NCBI RefSeq assembly: GCF_024166365.1
Contig: NC_064822.1
Location: 107,814,823-107,878,822 of the forward strand
DNA: 64,000 nucleotides
From: Elephas maximus indicus
Lineage: Eukaryota > Chordata > Mammalia > Proboscidea > Elephantidae
Direction: 5' to 3'
This document shows positions 12,065-24,745 of this stretch, one piece after another (positions within the stretch are counted from its first letter, which is position 1; each line of letters starts with the position of its first letter). A program made the position numbers and the translations under genes. Below the pieces are notes generated by a model that worked only from the letters and a program-made list of their open reading frames with translations, was not told the origin of the DNA and did not search any database.

Positions 12065-13132
12065 TTGTAGGGGATTGGAGGGCTGAGCTAGGTCAAACCC
12101 CAAGTCGCCATTAAATTGGATTTATAAGCTTGGGATACTGGCAGTTGCTAAGTGCCAAGGTGGATAATTAGGGTAGCAAAGAGGAGGAGCAAATGGCCAG
12201 AGCTGGCCTTTTTGTCCCCCTTCCTTGTTTATGCGGGTGATGAAACGGGTCAACCAGACAGATGTGTTTGGTGTACTCAGTGGCTCAGCCTCAAGGAAAG
12301 GGAGAGTTGAGACTTTGTGCTGCTTCGTAGGAGGGGAGGTGGGAGGAACATGAATTATACACCTTGACTATCCTGGGATTAGAGGGCAAATTAGAAAAAA
12401 AAGAAAGGCTTCAGTATATTCTGTTTCCCTGAGGCTGCTTTTATGTTTTTCTGAGGATGTCCAGACCCAAGTGCCCTCCATGGGCCACTAGGTGGCCCTA
12501 GAGGCTCCCAGAGAGGGAGAGTTTTGGGGATGGAGAAGCCTTCCTACAGCACGCTGGACCTGCCTTTCCTCAGGAAGGCGGGGTCCTGTCTCTGGCCGAG
12601 CTACCCCATTTCCCAACAGGGCTCCTGAGGGTAGCCAGGCTCCAGGCATTGACTCTTCTCTCTGGGGCGTTTTAGTAAAAAAGTGGCGCAGGTGCTCAAG
12701 AGAAGATGCGCTGTGCTGGAGGGGAGGGGAGGGGAGGGAGGGGTGCTCTTCCTCCTCAAGGCTTTTTGGGCCCCTCTGAAGCATGCATTGACTTCAGCTG
12801 TTAGCTCTGGAGTTCCACGTCCTGTTCCTTTCCCTTTCTTCCTAGGCCTTCCTAAGCCTCTGTGAGCTAGACAGAGCCTTGCCTGGCCTGAGAACATCTC
12901 TGAGCACCGCCGATGCCTTCAGAAATTTTTCAGGTAGATGTAGGTTGCAGGCTTTCTCGCCAGCACCAGGTCAAAGGCACAGCTTTTTGGAGGTGTTTAA
13001 AGTCCCTTCCCTCCTTCTCTTTCCTCTTCCTTTTCATCAATCCCATCAGTGAAACCTCTGCTGTGGCAGACTGGTCTTTCTCTTCTCCACGGTGATTTTT
13101 TTTTCCAAGTCAAAAATCAAGCTAATAATAAT

Positions 13133-13345
13133 AATAGCAACACCACCACCACCATTTATTGGGTTCTTACTGTGTGCTGGGACCACACTCAGCATTTTAC
13201 ATCCATTGTCTCATTTAATTCTTATGACAATACCATGCTATAGTTACTTTTGCTGAAGAGCAGTGTGGTTATATAACTTCCCAAAGTCACACAGTTTATC
13301 TGGGATAAGGCTGGAACTCAGTCCTCTTCTTTCTGACTTCACTAT
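13133..13345 (-). repeat. MIR SINE, reverse
   Basis: Reverse MIR order: ATTTATTGGGTTCTTACTGT, then CTCATTTAATTCTTATGACA and a CAAAGTCACACAGTTTATC-like core. Confidence 0.65.
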
Positions 13346-13494
13346 GGTCTGCTGCTCTGGAAAAGAAGCCTGAGTTAGGAATCAGGAACTGGCTGCCAGT
13401 ACTTATTATGGCTTCTGTGTTGCTCAGCTTTCCCACCTGTAGATTTGGAGACTGGAATTCAAAAGTTTCTTGAACCTCTGGAATTCTCAGTTGT

Positions 13495-13718
13495 GTGTCA
13501 CTATAATGCTGTACAGGTTTCAGCAGACTAAGATGGACCAGAAAGAAAGGCTTGGTGATCTACTTCAAAAAACCAGCCAGTGAAAACCCTGTGGATCACA
13601 ACAGTCTGACCGATGTCCCGGGACTGGGTAGTATTTTGTTCTGTTGTGCATGGGGCCACTGTGTGTTGGGGGCTGACTTGATGGCAGCTAACAACAATAA
13701 TACCACCACCAACAATAA
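13495..13718 (+). mobile_element. Extended AfroSINE-related repeat, intergenic
   Basis: Shares CAGGTTTCAGCAGACTAAGA and AGAAAGGCTTGGTGATCTAC with the 9105 copy and ends in an AACAATAATACC-type tail. Confidence 0.65.
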
Positions 13719-15175
13719 TCTCTTTAATAGTCTTGACTTTGGGTCCTAGAGTGGTGGGAGGGAAGATTAGGGCTTAGGGAGGTGAGAGTGTAACAAGAGA
13801 CTGTGGGTGATGGTGGTATGCAGTTGTGGGGCGTGTCCTGTTACACCATGTGGGGAAAGGGGATTCTCATTCTGCCCTGGAGTAAGTGCCACAGAGGTGG
13901 GCCCGGGAAACAGTGTTAAAGGTGATGGTAATGTTGAGAGGCCAGACCAGAGGGCAGAGCCATTCCTGCCAGGGGGAAAGTGTATAATAGCAGGAAGAAC
14001 TGTGAGGGCAGGGGTCATGAACTGGTCCAGGCCAGAGGATGGTCTCAGTGACCATGTTGGCCTTCTCAGAGCCCAGGACCAGAGCTTGAGAGCACAGGGC
14101 AGTGTGGTTCCTAGGATTCTCCATGCGGGGAAGGCACCTCTTCCCAGAGCCCATCAGCTTCAAGGCTTCCCTCAGAGTGCAAGACAAGATACAGACTCAG
14201 CCAACACCTAGAGAGCACTGTGACATTTTAGTGAAGCGATTTCAGGAAATAGGCAAGCACAAGAGAGCAGGCTGCCTCTTCAGAAGGGGTTGAAATGATC
14301 GAACCTGGTGTGACTTTTTTTCTGAAATAGTTGACTCCCAGTCTTCATGTCAGCAGTGTGGCGGACATTTTCTACTTGTCGTCAGAGTGCATCTTGGTAT
14401 TGAATAAATGGCAGGTGTTTTGAGGGTTTACAATGGTTCAGACTAAATAGGGAAACAACACCATGCAGGCCAGCCTCACACAGATCTCTGTGCCTACCTG
14501 CCTCCATTCCACCCCCATCTTACCTCTGCCTTTTTAACATGTCCCCTCAGAGCAAGGGAAAAAAATCGAAGAACTGTCTCTCTCCTCTAGGTTTGCTGTC
14601 TTGGGCCTTCCCTGGGGGGCAGGGAATTAGATGCTCTTACATAGAGAGCTTCACCTCTAGCCTTGGCTGGCTACAGGCAAATCAGCACAGAAGAGTGCCA
14701 TTTCAGAGACAGGGGATAGGAAAAGAAAGGTCAGAGGAGGAAGACAGCAAGAACTCCATTGCCAAATAGGAAGACTGGGAGAGGAAGAAAAGAGAGAAGT
14801 GAAGAAGAGGAGAGGACAGGAGGGGTGTTGAAAGAGAAGAGACGTAAGAGGGTGGCAGGGTACAGGTGGCATGGGTAAGGAAAGACAGCTTTCTACAGGA
14901 GAGCCATGGCTAGCACAAAGCAAAGAGGAAAAGTCCTGAGCCTGGAAGATTATTTTGCGAAAAGGAATCTCACCAGGCAATTAGTAGTACAGGTTAAGTG
15001 GGTCCTATTTCTGGAGCATCTACTGCAGGCGTTTTGTACTGAGCTGCCTTCCCCCCACCTTCCCATGAGCTGGTCTCCTCCCCCCTCATCATCAGAACAT
15101 TTCTGTTTAGGGACAGCAATCTTAATACTGACTTCAATGAGGCAGGTTTGAAAGGAATTTGGCTATGAAATTTTT

Positions 15176-15181
15176 TTTAAT
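15176..15181 (-). terminator. Possible poly(A) signal of the KRT90-like gene
   Basis: ATTAAA on the minus strand, about 660 nt beyond the stop codon at 15839. No AATAAA was noticed closer. The position is plausible for a keratin 3' UTR but weakly supported. Confidence 0.25.
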
Positions 15182-16264
15182 GCAGTCCCAAGCCATGGAG
15201 AACTTTTGGATTCTTGACAAACTTACTGCATCTTAGTGTGAATAACCAGAGTTGATGACACCTTAAAGACTATTGATTTCCATTCAAAAATTCTCCTTGT
15301 AGGAGCTGTGAGGGGACCTGGACTGGGACAGGAAAGCAGGAGCAGAGAAGGCAATCCACATAGTGCAGTTTATAAGGACATTTCCTGTCTGCCATTAGAA
15401 ACGACATTGATGTACTATGGGGAACCAAGGTCAATTATAAGCTCCCCTATGAAGTACTTAAGAGAAATCATCTTGTGTTTGCAGCGGATTTGGGTTAAAC
15501 TGGAGGAAGGAGGCTGACTACACCTCTATTCTGGAAGCTTCTTAAGGGCAAAGGCTGTCCTGATCTGAGTCCCCTCAGATTCTAGCCTGGCACAAACCAG
15601 TTGAGTCAGTGCTAGTTGGGACAAAATGCCTTTGGACCCTGGGGGCTCTGAGATTTGGAGTGAATGGGATACCTCTGTGGGGACCTGTCTGGAGGTAGAG
15701 GGATGGATGGACATGGTGACCTTAGAACTCACAAGCCACTTCCCTGCTCCCTGTGCCTCTCCTGCTGTTGGTTTTGTGAATGTGGTGCCAGAAAGCTTGG
15801 GGGCATTAAGGGGAGGCAGCTGAGGCAGGCAGGGCACTTTAGCTCCTGTAACCCTTCTTGGTGGACGAGGTCTTGGAGATGATGCGCACGCTGGAGCTGT
15901 TCCCACCAATGCTGCGGCTGCTGGTGGAGCTGAAGCCGCTGCTCCCACCACCGTAGAGGCCAATGCTGTAGCCGTTTCCACCCACACAGAGGCCTCCGCC
16001 CCCACTGTAGCCTGTGCCCCCAGTGGAAGAGACCACAGCTGTGGAGAGAAGTCACAGGGCACATTGGCAGGCTCCCCCAGGTTTCCCAAATTGTACTTTC
16101 CCTGCTGAACGCCCTTCATTGCCATGCCTCTCATGGTGTCTTGCTCCAAGCCAACCCCCTCTTCCCTGAGGTCGTCAGAGACCAGGAATCCCCTCAGGAC
16201 CCTGAGATCCACGGAGTCAGAGAATGGGGCCTGGACTCACCATTCTGTCACACACAGCCTTAGC

Positions 16265-16455
16265 ATGTGCATTTGTATAGGGCGTCACAACTTTCAAAGC
16301 CCTTCACATCTGTGACCACGCTGACTACTACAACAGGTCCCGGAGGACGCCATGACTATGAGCACTCCCATTTTATAGGGGAAATGGAAGTGCAAAGAGA
16401 TCAGAGTGGCATGTCCGAGGTCACATAGGCCAGAAACCCAGTCTTTAGGCTCCTA
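16265..16455 (-). repeat. MIR-like fragment, KRT90 intron 8
   Basis: CCCATTTTATAGGGGAAATG and GAGGTCACATAGGCCAG resemble the reverse MIR core; diverged. Confidence 0.45.
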
Positions 16456-16869
16456 TGCTGTGTTCATTCCTCATCGATGGCTGTTATAGAATCATAGGCT
16501 ACCATCTTGGAAGAAGCCCTACTACCATCTAGATGAACCTCCCCCCTGAGATTGGAATTCCTCTACTATGTCACTGAGAGGCACTCACTTAGCTTCTGCT
16601 CTAATACTGTCATCAACAGAGAGTGCGTCACCTCAGGGTGCAGCTCTCTACAGCCTGTCAAACATTTGAAGACGTCCCTCTGGCCCCCCTCTCAGGGCCA
16701 GTTTCTCCAGATGAACATTCCTGTTCCTTTTATTAGCTGGTTTCAAGCTCTTTGTAGGTCTGCCTAATATGGTCTGATCCTCATGGGGCACACAGGTATT
16801 TTACTTCCCATGCTCCTTTTAATGCCGCCTGAGGGCTGAGTTTTTTTTAACAGCCCACTTAGTCCTGGC

Positions 16870-17042
16870 GGAAACCCTGGTGGGGTAGTGGTTAAGTGCT
16901 ACAACTGCTAACTGAAAGGACGGCAGTTCGAATCCACCAGGCTGTCTTTGGAAACTCTACGGGGCAGTTCTACACTGTCCTATAGGGTCACTATGAGTCA
17001 GAATTGACTCAATGGCAACTGGTTTGATTTTTTTTGTTTTTT
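16870..17042 (+). mobile_element. AfroSINE, short class, KRT90 intron 8
   Basis: Clear copy: GAAACCCTGGTGGGGTAGTG head, B box GTTCGAATCC, GAGTCAGAATTGACTCAATG tail. Confidence 0.9.
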
Positions 17043-17517
17043 AGTCCTGGTAGGTCATTCTGTGAGATTATTCCTCCCAGACCCTTCCTATGAGTTGAAG
17101 CCTTGCTCAATTAAATTATGTAAAATCTAAATGTAGGTCTTTCCATTTAACCTGTTTAGTAGACTCTTGTTAGTTGTATTAGTTTGAGTTCCTGCCAGAA
17201 CTCAGCTGAGAAATCAGGCGTTTAGACTGGAGATCCTCTGTGCTGTGAGAAGTCTTGTCCTATAACTATGATTCTCTGGTGCCAGGTTCTAGGGTGGAGT
17301 CACGCTCCTGTGGACATGTGGCCCCACTGAGACCACCCCTGGGGATGAGGGGTCATCTGCAGTCTCTGAAGAGATTATCGCAGAGTGAGGAGAAAAGTCA
17401 CTGAGCCCCACTCTAACTTCTCCTTTAGTGGCATGGATTGTCTCACTTCTGAGAAGTGTTCTTGGCTCCACTAGGAGAAGGGGCCAAAGAAGAGGGAGTC
17501 TCCACAGAGCCCTATGT

Positions 17518-17812
17518 TATTGTTGGCTGCCATCGAATCAGCTCCTGACTCATGGTGACCCCGTGCCGAGTGGAAAAAAACACTGCTTGGTCCTGCACTA
17601 TCCCTATGATCAGTTGTGGATTGTACTGTTGTGATCCATAGGGTTTTTACTGGCTGATTTTCAGAGGCAGATCACCAGGACTTCCTAGTCTGTCTTAGTC
17701 TGGGAGCCCCGCTGAGACCTGTTCAGCATCATAGCTACACGGACATCTCCCACATCCAATGGCTGGTGGCTAAGCATGAGATGCATTGGCTGGGAATTGA
17801 ACCTGGGTCTTC
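17518..17812 (-). mobile_element. Extended AfroSINE-related repeat, KRT90 intron 8
   Basis: Reverse copy: GGCTGCCATCGAATCAGCTC opening, CAGCATCATAGCTACACGG, and a GGGAATTGAACCTGGGTCTT end that is a tRNA-like B box. It abuts the plus-strand SINE at 17832. Confidence 0.65.
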
Positions 17813-17831
17813 CTCATAAAAAAAAAAAAAA

Positions 17832-18017
17832 TTGACCATTGCATGCTCAGCTGCGAACCAAAACGTTAGTGGTTCAAGTCCACCCAGAGGCATCCTGGAA
17901 GAAAGGCTGGCAATCTACTTCCAAAAATCTGTCACTGAAAACCTGTGAAGCACAGTTCTACTCTGACACACATGGGGTTGCCATGAGTAGGAATCAACTC
18001 AACAGCAACTGGTTGCA
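17832..18017 (+). mobile_element. AfroSINE, long class, KRT90 intron 8
   Basis: Has GAAGAAAGGCTGGCAATCTA and GAAAACCTGTGAAGCACAG of the long class. It lies next to a reverse-strand relative, with a poly(A) run between them. Confidence 0.8.
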
Positions 18018-19224
18018 GAGCCCTTAAGAGGGACTTAATGACATCCGTGCTGCAACTTGGCCATTCTCTAGCCAGCAAATCCTAATGAGTTATGCCAGGA
18101 TGCCGTTGTCTCCCCTTTTTCTATCATCCCAAGACATTTACTAACAGATATTGACAGGCCCAACACCTTCTCCAGTGAGTCTGTTGCAGGTGGGGAGAGA
18201 AAAAGACATTTCATTGTAGAGAAGTTAAAGAGCCCTGAGTTCTTCGTATCTAAACTGTTATCAGTCCAGAGTGCTTACTGGATGCCAGGGACTATGCTAA
18301 GTGGTTAACAAGCTTTTCCTTCACCTCATAGCTTTAGGAAGCTACTCTGAATATGTGGCAGAAAACCTAGAAGGGAGCAAGTTAAAAATACAGAGAGAAC
18401 GGGCTGAGCGGCCCGTACCAGACAGGTAGAGTGAGCTCGTCAGTTTATAGAGCATCTCCAGGGAAACGCGGAGCCCCTGGGGCTCACCCGAGTGTGGTGT
18501 CATTTGTTGCAGGGCTGGGCAGAAATGGCCCTGGTTAAGGCCTTCCAGGTAGCCAAGGGCACCACTCCCTTAAGGCCTTGGACCCTGGACCTGAGTCCAG
18601 CAGCTGCTGTGGGAGGGGCTGCAACTGAAGGCCACTTCTATGGGAGCAGCTGCATTTGAACCCAGTCTTTGGGATTTCTATCTAGTGGCCTGATGTCACG
18701 GGGCCCAAGTGGCTTCTGGGGCACTGCTATAGTGGCTCTCTGGTGGCCTCTGTTGGAGCCAGGGGAGGGAGGAGAGGTAGCCCACCTGCACTCCTCGCCC
18801 TTCAGCAGCTTGCGGTAGGTGGCAATCTCAATATCCTGGGCCAGCTTAACATTCATGAGCTCCTGGTACTCGCACACCACCTTCATCATGTCCTGCTTGG
18901 CCTTCTACAGGGCATCCTCCAGCTCGGTCAGCTTGTGCTTGGCGTCCTTGACAGCCAGCTCCCCGCGCTGCTCGGCATCAGCAATGGCGGCCTGGAGTGC
19001 AGCACACTGCCAAGAGGAGATAGGAGTGTGTGAAATCATTCATAGGATGCAATGTGCTATGGGCTTTAGGTACACCCCTGGTGGAATCTACTGAAATGGA
19101 TTTAATGCAGAGGGGGTTGGGGCACTGTCATCTTTAAGAGTAAGCTTGATCACTGTCTACCTTGAACAGTTTAAGATATAACCGGGATGGAGAAAATGTT
19201 TTTTTCGAGGCTCTTATCATTGCT

Positions 19225-19397
19225 GAAGCCCTGGTGGTGCAGTAGTTACGGAGCTACAGCTGTTAACCAAAGGGTTGGCAGTTCGAATTCACTAGCCACT
19301 CTTTGGAAACCCTGTGGGGCTGTTCTACTCTGTCCTCTAGGGTTCCTATGAGTTGGAATAGACTCGATGGCAATGGGTTTGGTTTTTGGCTTTATCA
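19225..19397 (+). mobile_element. AfroSINE, short class, KRT90 intron 6
   Basis: Head AAGCCCTGGTGGTGCAGTAG, B box GTTCGAATTC, tail GAGTTGGAATAGACTCGATG. Confidence 0.88.
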
Positions 19398-20200
19398 TTA
19401 CTGAACTTCTGTGGATAAAATGGGTAAATGAAGCAAGTCCAGGTTTTGCCACCTATGCCTCCAGGGGCCAGAGCCTTTCCTAGAAGCATTGATACTAGTC
19501 AGATCTCTGGCATCCCTGGCTGGCCAGGGGATGGCACGATAATAATCCGGAGAGGCCATTCATTGGGGCAGCTTCTCTCTGCATGGGTGGGCTTAGGACC
19601 AGGCACAGTCTGTGTGGAGGCAGGGGCATGGCAGGGATGACCCCTGCGAGCTCAGCCTTACCTGCTTCTTCAGGTTGTCAATCTCAGAGCGCAGCTTCTG
19701 GATAACACGGTTCAGCTCGGAGATCTCCATCTTGGTGTTGCGGAGGTCATCGCCGTGCTGGCCGACAGACCGCTGCAACTCCTCGTACTGGGGACGGGGG
19801 GGAGGCGGAGGGAAGCAGGTTTTGTGTGAGGGGCCCTTGCAGGAGGTGGGGTTGGTCAAGGTCAGGGAAGAGAAGGCTGGGACTTCTTGGGGCCCGATAG
19901 GCTTCTTTTTCTTCGTTTTGGGTGTACAGCCAACTTTCCCTGAAGGTTTGAGGGGGATGATGGAAAGTTTCTATCACAACAGCTCATACAAATTAAAGCT
20001 GAATAATCTTCACCTCATTCCTTAAAAGTTTCTGGGCCTCTCCATTTTGTTGCTCATGAATCTTATTTCTTTTCTCTCTCTTCTGTTCCCTCCTTCCCAA
20101 GAGATTTAAAAAATTCCCCATCGTATTTTGGAGAACAGTTATGCTATCTCCATCTCCTATGCTGAAACTCAGCTGCAAACCACATTCCAACAGGCTTTTT

Positions 20201-21800
20201 TTTTTTAATTTTTTAAAATTATTTTTATTTTTATTATTTTTTTTTATAACTTTTATTAAGCTTCAAGTGAACGTTTACAAATCCAATCAGTCTGTCACAT
20301 ATAAGTTTACATACATCTCACTCCCTACTCCCACTTGCTCTCCCCCTCTTGAGTCAGCCGTTTCAGTCTCTCCTTTCTTGACAATTTTGCTGGCTTCCCT
20401 CTCTCTCTATCCTCCCATCCCCCCTCCAGACAAGAGTTGCCAACACAATCTCAAGTGTCCACCTGATATAATTAGCTCACTCTTCATCAGCATCTCTCTC
20501 CCACCCGCTGACCAGTCCCTTTCATGTCTGATGAGTTGTCTTCGGGGATGGTTCCTGTCCTGTGTCAACAGAAGGTCTGGGGAGCATGGCCGCCGGGATT
20601 CCTCCAGTCTCAGTCAGACCATTAAGTTTGGTCTTTTTATGAGAATTTGGGGTCTGCATCCCACTGATCTCCTGCTCCCTCAGGGGTCCTCTGCTGTGCT
20701 CCCTGTCAGGGCAGTCATCGATTGTGGCCGGGCACCAACTAGTTCTGGTCTCAGGATGATGTAGGTCTCTGGTTCATGTGGCCCTTTCTCTCTCTTGGGC
20801 TCTTAGTTGTCGTGTGGCCTTGGTGTTCTTCATTTTCCTTTGCTCCAGGTGGGTTGAGACCAATTGCTGCATCTTAGATGGCCGCTTGTTAGCATTTAAG
20901 ACCCCAGACACCACATTTCAAAGTGGGATGCAGAATGATTTCATAATAGAATTATTTTGCCAATTGACTTAGAAGTCCCCGCAAACCATGTTCCCCAGAA
21001 CCCCGAGCTTGCTCCGCTGACCTTTGAAGCATTCATTTTATCCTGGAAACTTCTTTGCTTTTGGTCCAGTCCAACTGAGCTGACCTTCCATGTATTGAGT
21101 GTTGTCTTTCCCTTCACCTAAAGCAGTTCTTATCTATTGATTAATCAATAAAAAACCCTCTCCCACCCTCCCTCCCTCCCCCCCTCGTAACCACAAAAGT
21201 ATGTATTCTTCTCAGGTTCACTATTTCTCAAGATTTTATAATAGTGGTCTTATACAATATTTGTCCTTTTGCCTCTGACTAATTTCGCTCAGCATAATGC
21301 CTTCCAGGTTCCTCCATGTTATGAAATGTTTCAGAGATTTGTCACTGTTCTTTATCGATGCGTAGTATTCCATTGTGTGAATATACCACAATTTATTTAA
21401 CCATTCATCCGTTGATGGACACCTTGGTTGCTTCCAACTTTTTGCTATTGTAAACAGAGCTGCAACAAACATGGGTGTGCATATATCTGTTTGTATGAAG
21501 GCTCTTGTATCTCTAGGGTATATTCCGAGGAGTGGGATTTCTGGGTTGTATGGTAGTTCTATTTCTAACTGTTTAAGGTAACGCCAGATGGATTTCCAAA
21601 GTGGTTGTACCATTTTACATTCCCACCAGCAGTGTATAAGAGTTCCAATCTCTCCGCAGCCTCTCCAACATTTATTATTTTGTGTTTTTTGGATTAATGC
21701 CAGCCTTGCTGGTGTGAGATGAAATCTCATCGTAGTTTTAATTTGCATTTCTCTAATGGCTAATGATCGAGAGCATTTTCTCATGTATCTGTTGGCTGCC
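20201..21800 (-). mobile_element. 5'-truncated LINE-1 inside KRT90 intron 5
   Basis: A 3' LINE-1 copy in the same orientation as the host gene. Its T-rich end on the plus strand (poly(A) side) is at about 20201. The ORF2 C-terminus, roughly 190 codons, ends at 21236 with [16 protein letters not shown] and [14 protein letters not shown], hallmark L1 ORF2p motifs. About 1 kb of 3' UTR follows. It is flanked by a perfect 15-bp target-site duplication, TCCAACAGGCTTTTT, at 20186-20200 and 21801-21815. The open ORF2 end and perfect duplication suggest a fairly young insertion. Confidence 0.92.
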
Positions 21801-22752
21801 TCCAACAGGCTTTTTAATTGTGATTGGATACTACTCCTTTTGCCCCCACCAGAAAAAAAAAAAATCCATGCTGAGGTCTGAGGCGCCATTCTCTGCACTG
21901 TCTCTGGGCTCTGACCTTTGCTCTCTATGACCACAGCTGTGGCTCTGCGCTTTCCCTTCTCCTTGTGTCCAGTCTGTCCTCTGCTCCCTTGACACCACAC
22001 ATCTCACCCTCACAAACTCAGCACAATGCGGGGTCTCCACAGCCCATCGCTCTCTGACCTTTAAGCTTCTTTGTATCTGTTTTCCTTGGCACCACCTCTC
22101 TCCATTCCCAGTGACTCCCCAGCTTGGAGTGTTTGCTCTATCCTGGAAAATCTCATTCTGTGGCCAATGCCAAGCCTTTGCCCATGTTTTCTGGTCACCT
22201 GGGAAGCCTTTCAGCTCTACCTCTCTTCTCTGGATCCTCTAGCCTCTTCCAGGAGGCTAAACCTCTTCCCATTCCCCCTCTGTCCCCCCTGCTTCTACTG
22301 ATGGCCACCACTGTCCAGCTGCCCCTGTCCCTCTGCTATAGGTATTGGAGGTGTGGCCTTTTCCTCCCACCTTCCTCTGGCTATTCCCCCAGGTTCTGAC
22401 AGTGCTGCATTGAGGCCATGCTCAGAACAGAGGGTAAGCTACAACCTCAACTCACATCCCTTCAATCCCACCAGACCGAGGGCCTTTGTAACTCTGGTCT
22501 TGGTCGGACTAAGTGTTCCGGGCTTGTTGACTTGACTTGACACCTCACCTTGGTCTGGTACCAGGACTCAGCCTCAGCCCGGCTGCGGTTGGCGATGTCC
22601 TCGTACTGGGCCTTGACCTCAGAGATGATGCTGTCCAGGTCCAGGTGGCGGTTGTTGTCCATGGACAGGACCACAGAGGTCTCAGAGATCTGGGCCTGAA
22701 GCTGAGCCAACTCCTGTAATAGGCACACATAGGAGAACTGAGCAGGGCGTAT

Positions 22753-22789
22753 GGTGTGTGGTGTGTGTGTATGCATGTATGTGTGTGTT
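22753..22789. repeat. Imperfect (TG)n microsatellite
   Basis: TG-rich run with ATGCATGTA interruption, about 40 bp from the acceptor site of KRT90 exon 5. Confidence 0.75.
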
Positions 22790-23394
22790 AGGAGATTGTG
22801 ACCTGACTCTGTAACAAATCATGGCATTGAGCAGCAGCTCACTTGTACTTTTAGGGTGGAACACCCTGCTTAGGTCTGAAAAGGCCAAAAAAGATATTAG
22901 AGTGGTCACTGAAATTACGCTTGTCCTTTATATTGTCAGCTCATTTCCTCAGATGGAGCAGCAGCACAGGTAAGGCTAGCCAGAATTCTCCAGAAGTCAC
23001 TCCTGTTGCCAAAGGAATGCACTTTGTCATAACTTGTCAGAACCATGATGTCTCATGTTCTGAGAATCCACCGATTTACACACCAAATAAAGAAATCATC
23101 TTGTGAAAGACAATTGAATCAGAAGGAGCCAGAGAGCTCTGCCTCTTCCCAATGCTATTTCCCAGCTTGGGAAGTGAAAATCAGCTCAAAACAGCAGAAG
23201 GGGCACCAGGCTGAAGAATCCAAGTCTTGGATCTGCCCGGCAAGTTATATATAACATTTGTGAGTCTCCGAGGGGATATTCACAATACTGGCCTCTTAGG
23301 AACTTCCTGAGGATTAAATAAATTAACATCTGTGTAAGATTATTTTTGAAACAGTAAGCCCCTAATTAACTTGTTAATGATCGCTTTTCAGAAT

Positions 23395-23555
23395 CACCTG
23401 AAGCAGTGGTTCTCAAAACGTTATCCTCGGACTAGCTACATCGCTTGGGAACTTGCTAGAAATGCAAAATTTTGCGTCCTGCCCAGAACCAGACAACTGG
23501 GTCGCGTGCTTCTAGAAGCACCCGAGGGCTCACTAATTGCCACTGAATTTGTGTA
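23395..23555 (+). repeat. MER5-type hAT MITE, KRT90 intron 4
   Basis: AGCAGTGGTTCTCAAAACG terminal repeat, GGGAACTTGCTAGAAATGCA and a later GAGGGCTCACTAATTG resemble MER5A non-autonomous hAT-Charlie elements. Confidence 0.5.
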
Positions 23556-24554
23556 ATTGCATCCTGCTGCAGCCGTTCTAGGAAGAGCAGCAGGTAAACC
23601 TGGGCTGGGCCAGGAGAGCCAGGTTGCTCAGATGGCCTTCTGGAAACCAGCGGATTTCAATGACAGGAAGCCGTTCTTTTGTCTGACAGCAGAACATGCT
23701 TGGTCCAAGGCTGAATTCCTTCCCTGCCCCAGGGAGCCTCATTTTCTCTCCTGGTAAAGGAAGCAACGTCTGTCCCAGGAATTCCACCCCAAGACTAGGG
23801 TGAGGAGCAGAGAGACAGGGGAAGGACCCAGCGGCCTCTGTGTCCATCTGAGGCACACCAGCCACCGAGCCTCCTGAGGGCAAGTCCAGGCACTCCTTAC
23901 CGCCTCGTAGAAGGCCTGCAGGAAGTTGATCTTGTCTATCAGGGTGTCCACCTTGGCCTCCAGCTCTACCTTGTTCATGTAGGCGGCGTCTATGTCCTGG
24001 GGCACAGAACACACTGTCACCCTGAGTCCTAGCCTTCCTCATCAGCCCCCTCAGGTGGTGAGTTAAGTGGGAGAACTTTTACTCATGGGGATGAGGGGAT
24101 TTCTTTATTCCAGGCTATGGAGTGGAGGTTGGGGGGGGGTGTCCAGACTGTGTGAGGACCAGGGCTCTCAGGGAATGCCCACCCTGTTCATGAGCTGGTG
24201 CCATGGGTGAAGGTCTCCTATGTCACCTCTGCAAGGTGAGGCCAAGCCCTGCCCTGGGCCCTTGGGCCTCCATTGCCTCTGGGCTCTCCAAGCCTCTCCC
24301 TGAAACCTGTGGTGACTTTCCCTTCTCCTCCCACCCTCGGTGGTGTCCTCCCCTTCACACCCTATTGCACCATTCTGCTCCAGCTTAGCTCCTTCTGCCT
24401 GTGCCTGCTAAGCAGGCACATCCAGAACTCTGTGGAGCTGATCCTGTCCTCCTGCGCCTAATCCAGTGAAGACTCAGCTCAGGACCAGGCTCATTTCTCT
24501 CCCCTTCTTTCTGCCCAGGACTGTGTGGGGCTTGGGTGTTAGTATAATGATTCC

Positions 24555-24745
24555 CAAGGGACTTTGGATTCCTGGATCCTGGCTCACCTCTGATTACCTG
24601 GTAACTTTTGGCAACTTACTTAACCTTCCTGAGCCTCAGTTTTCTCACTTTTAAAGTAAAACCTGCTTCCAAGATCTGTTGCACAAATTAATAAGGCCTT
24701 GTATGTAGGGTGACTGGCATAGTGGCAGTTATTACTACTTAAGTG
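24555..24745 (+). repeat. MIR SINE, KRT90 intron 3
   Basis: TTTTGGCAACTTACTTAACC and GAGCCTCAGTTTTCTCAC followed by the MIR 3' part. Confidence 0.6.

Larger units (their letters stand above)
12120..15170. other. KRT82-KRT90 spacer, no gene seen
   Basis: Upstream flank of KRT82 and downstream flank of KRT90. Apart from the MIR at 13133 and the SINE-related copy at 13495, nothing recognisable; no keratin-like exon on either strand. Confidence 0.6.

Noticed and set aside
21236-22000. A 254-residue open frame on the minus strand that could look like a host gene
   Set aside because: Its C-terminal part is LINE-1 ORF2p ([14 protein letters not shown]); the N-terminal part is read-through into unique intron sequence.
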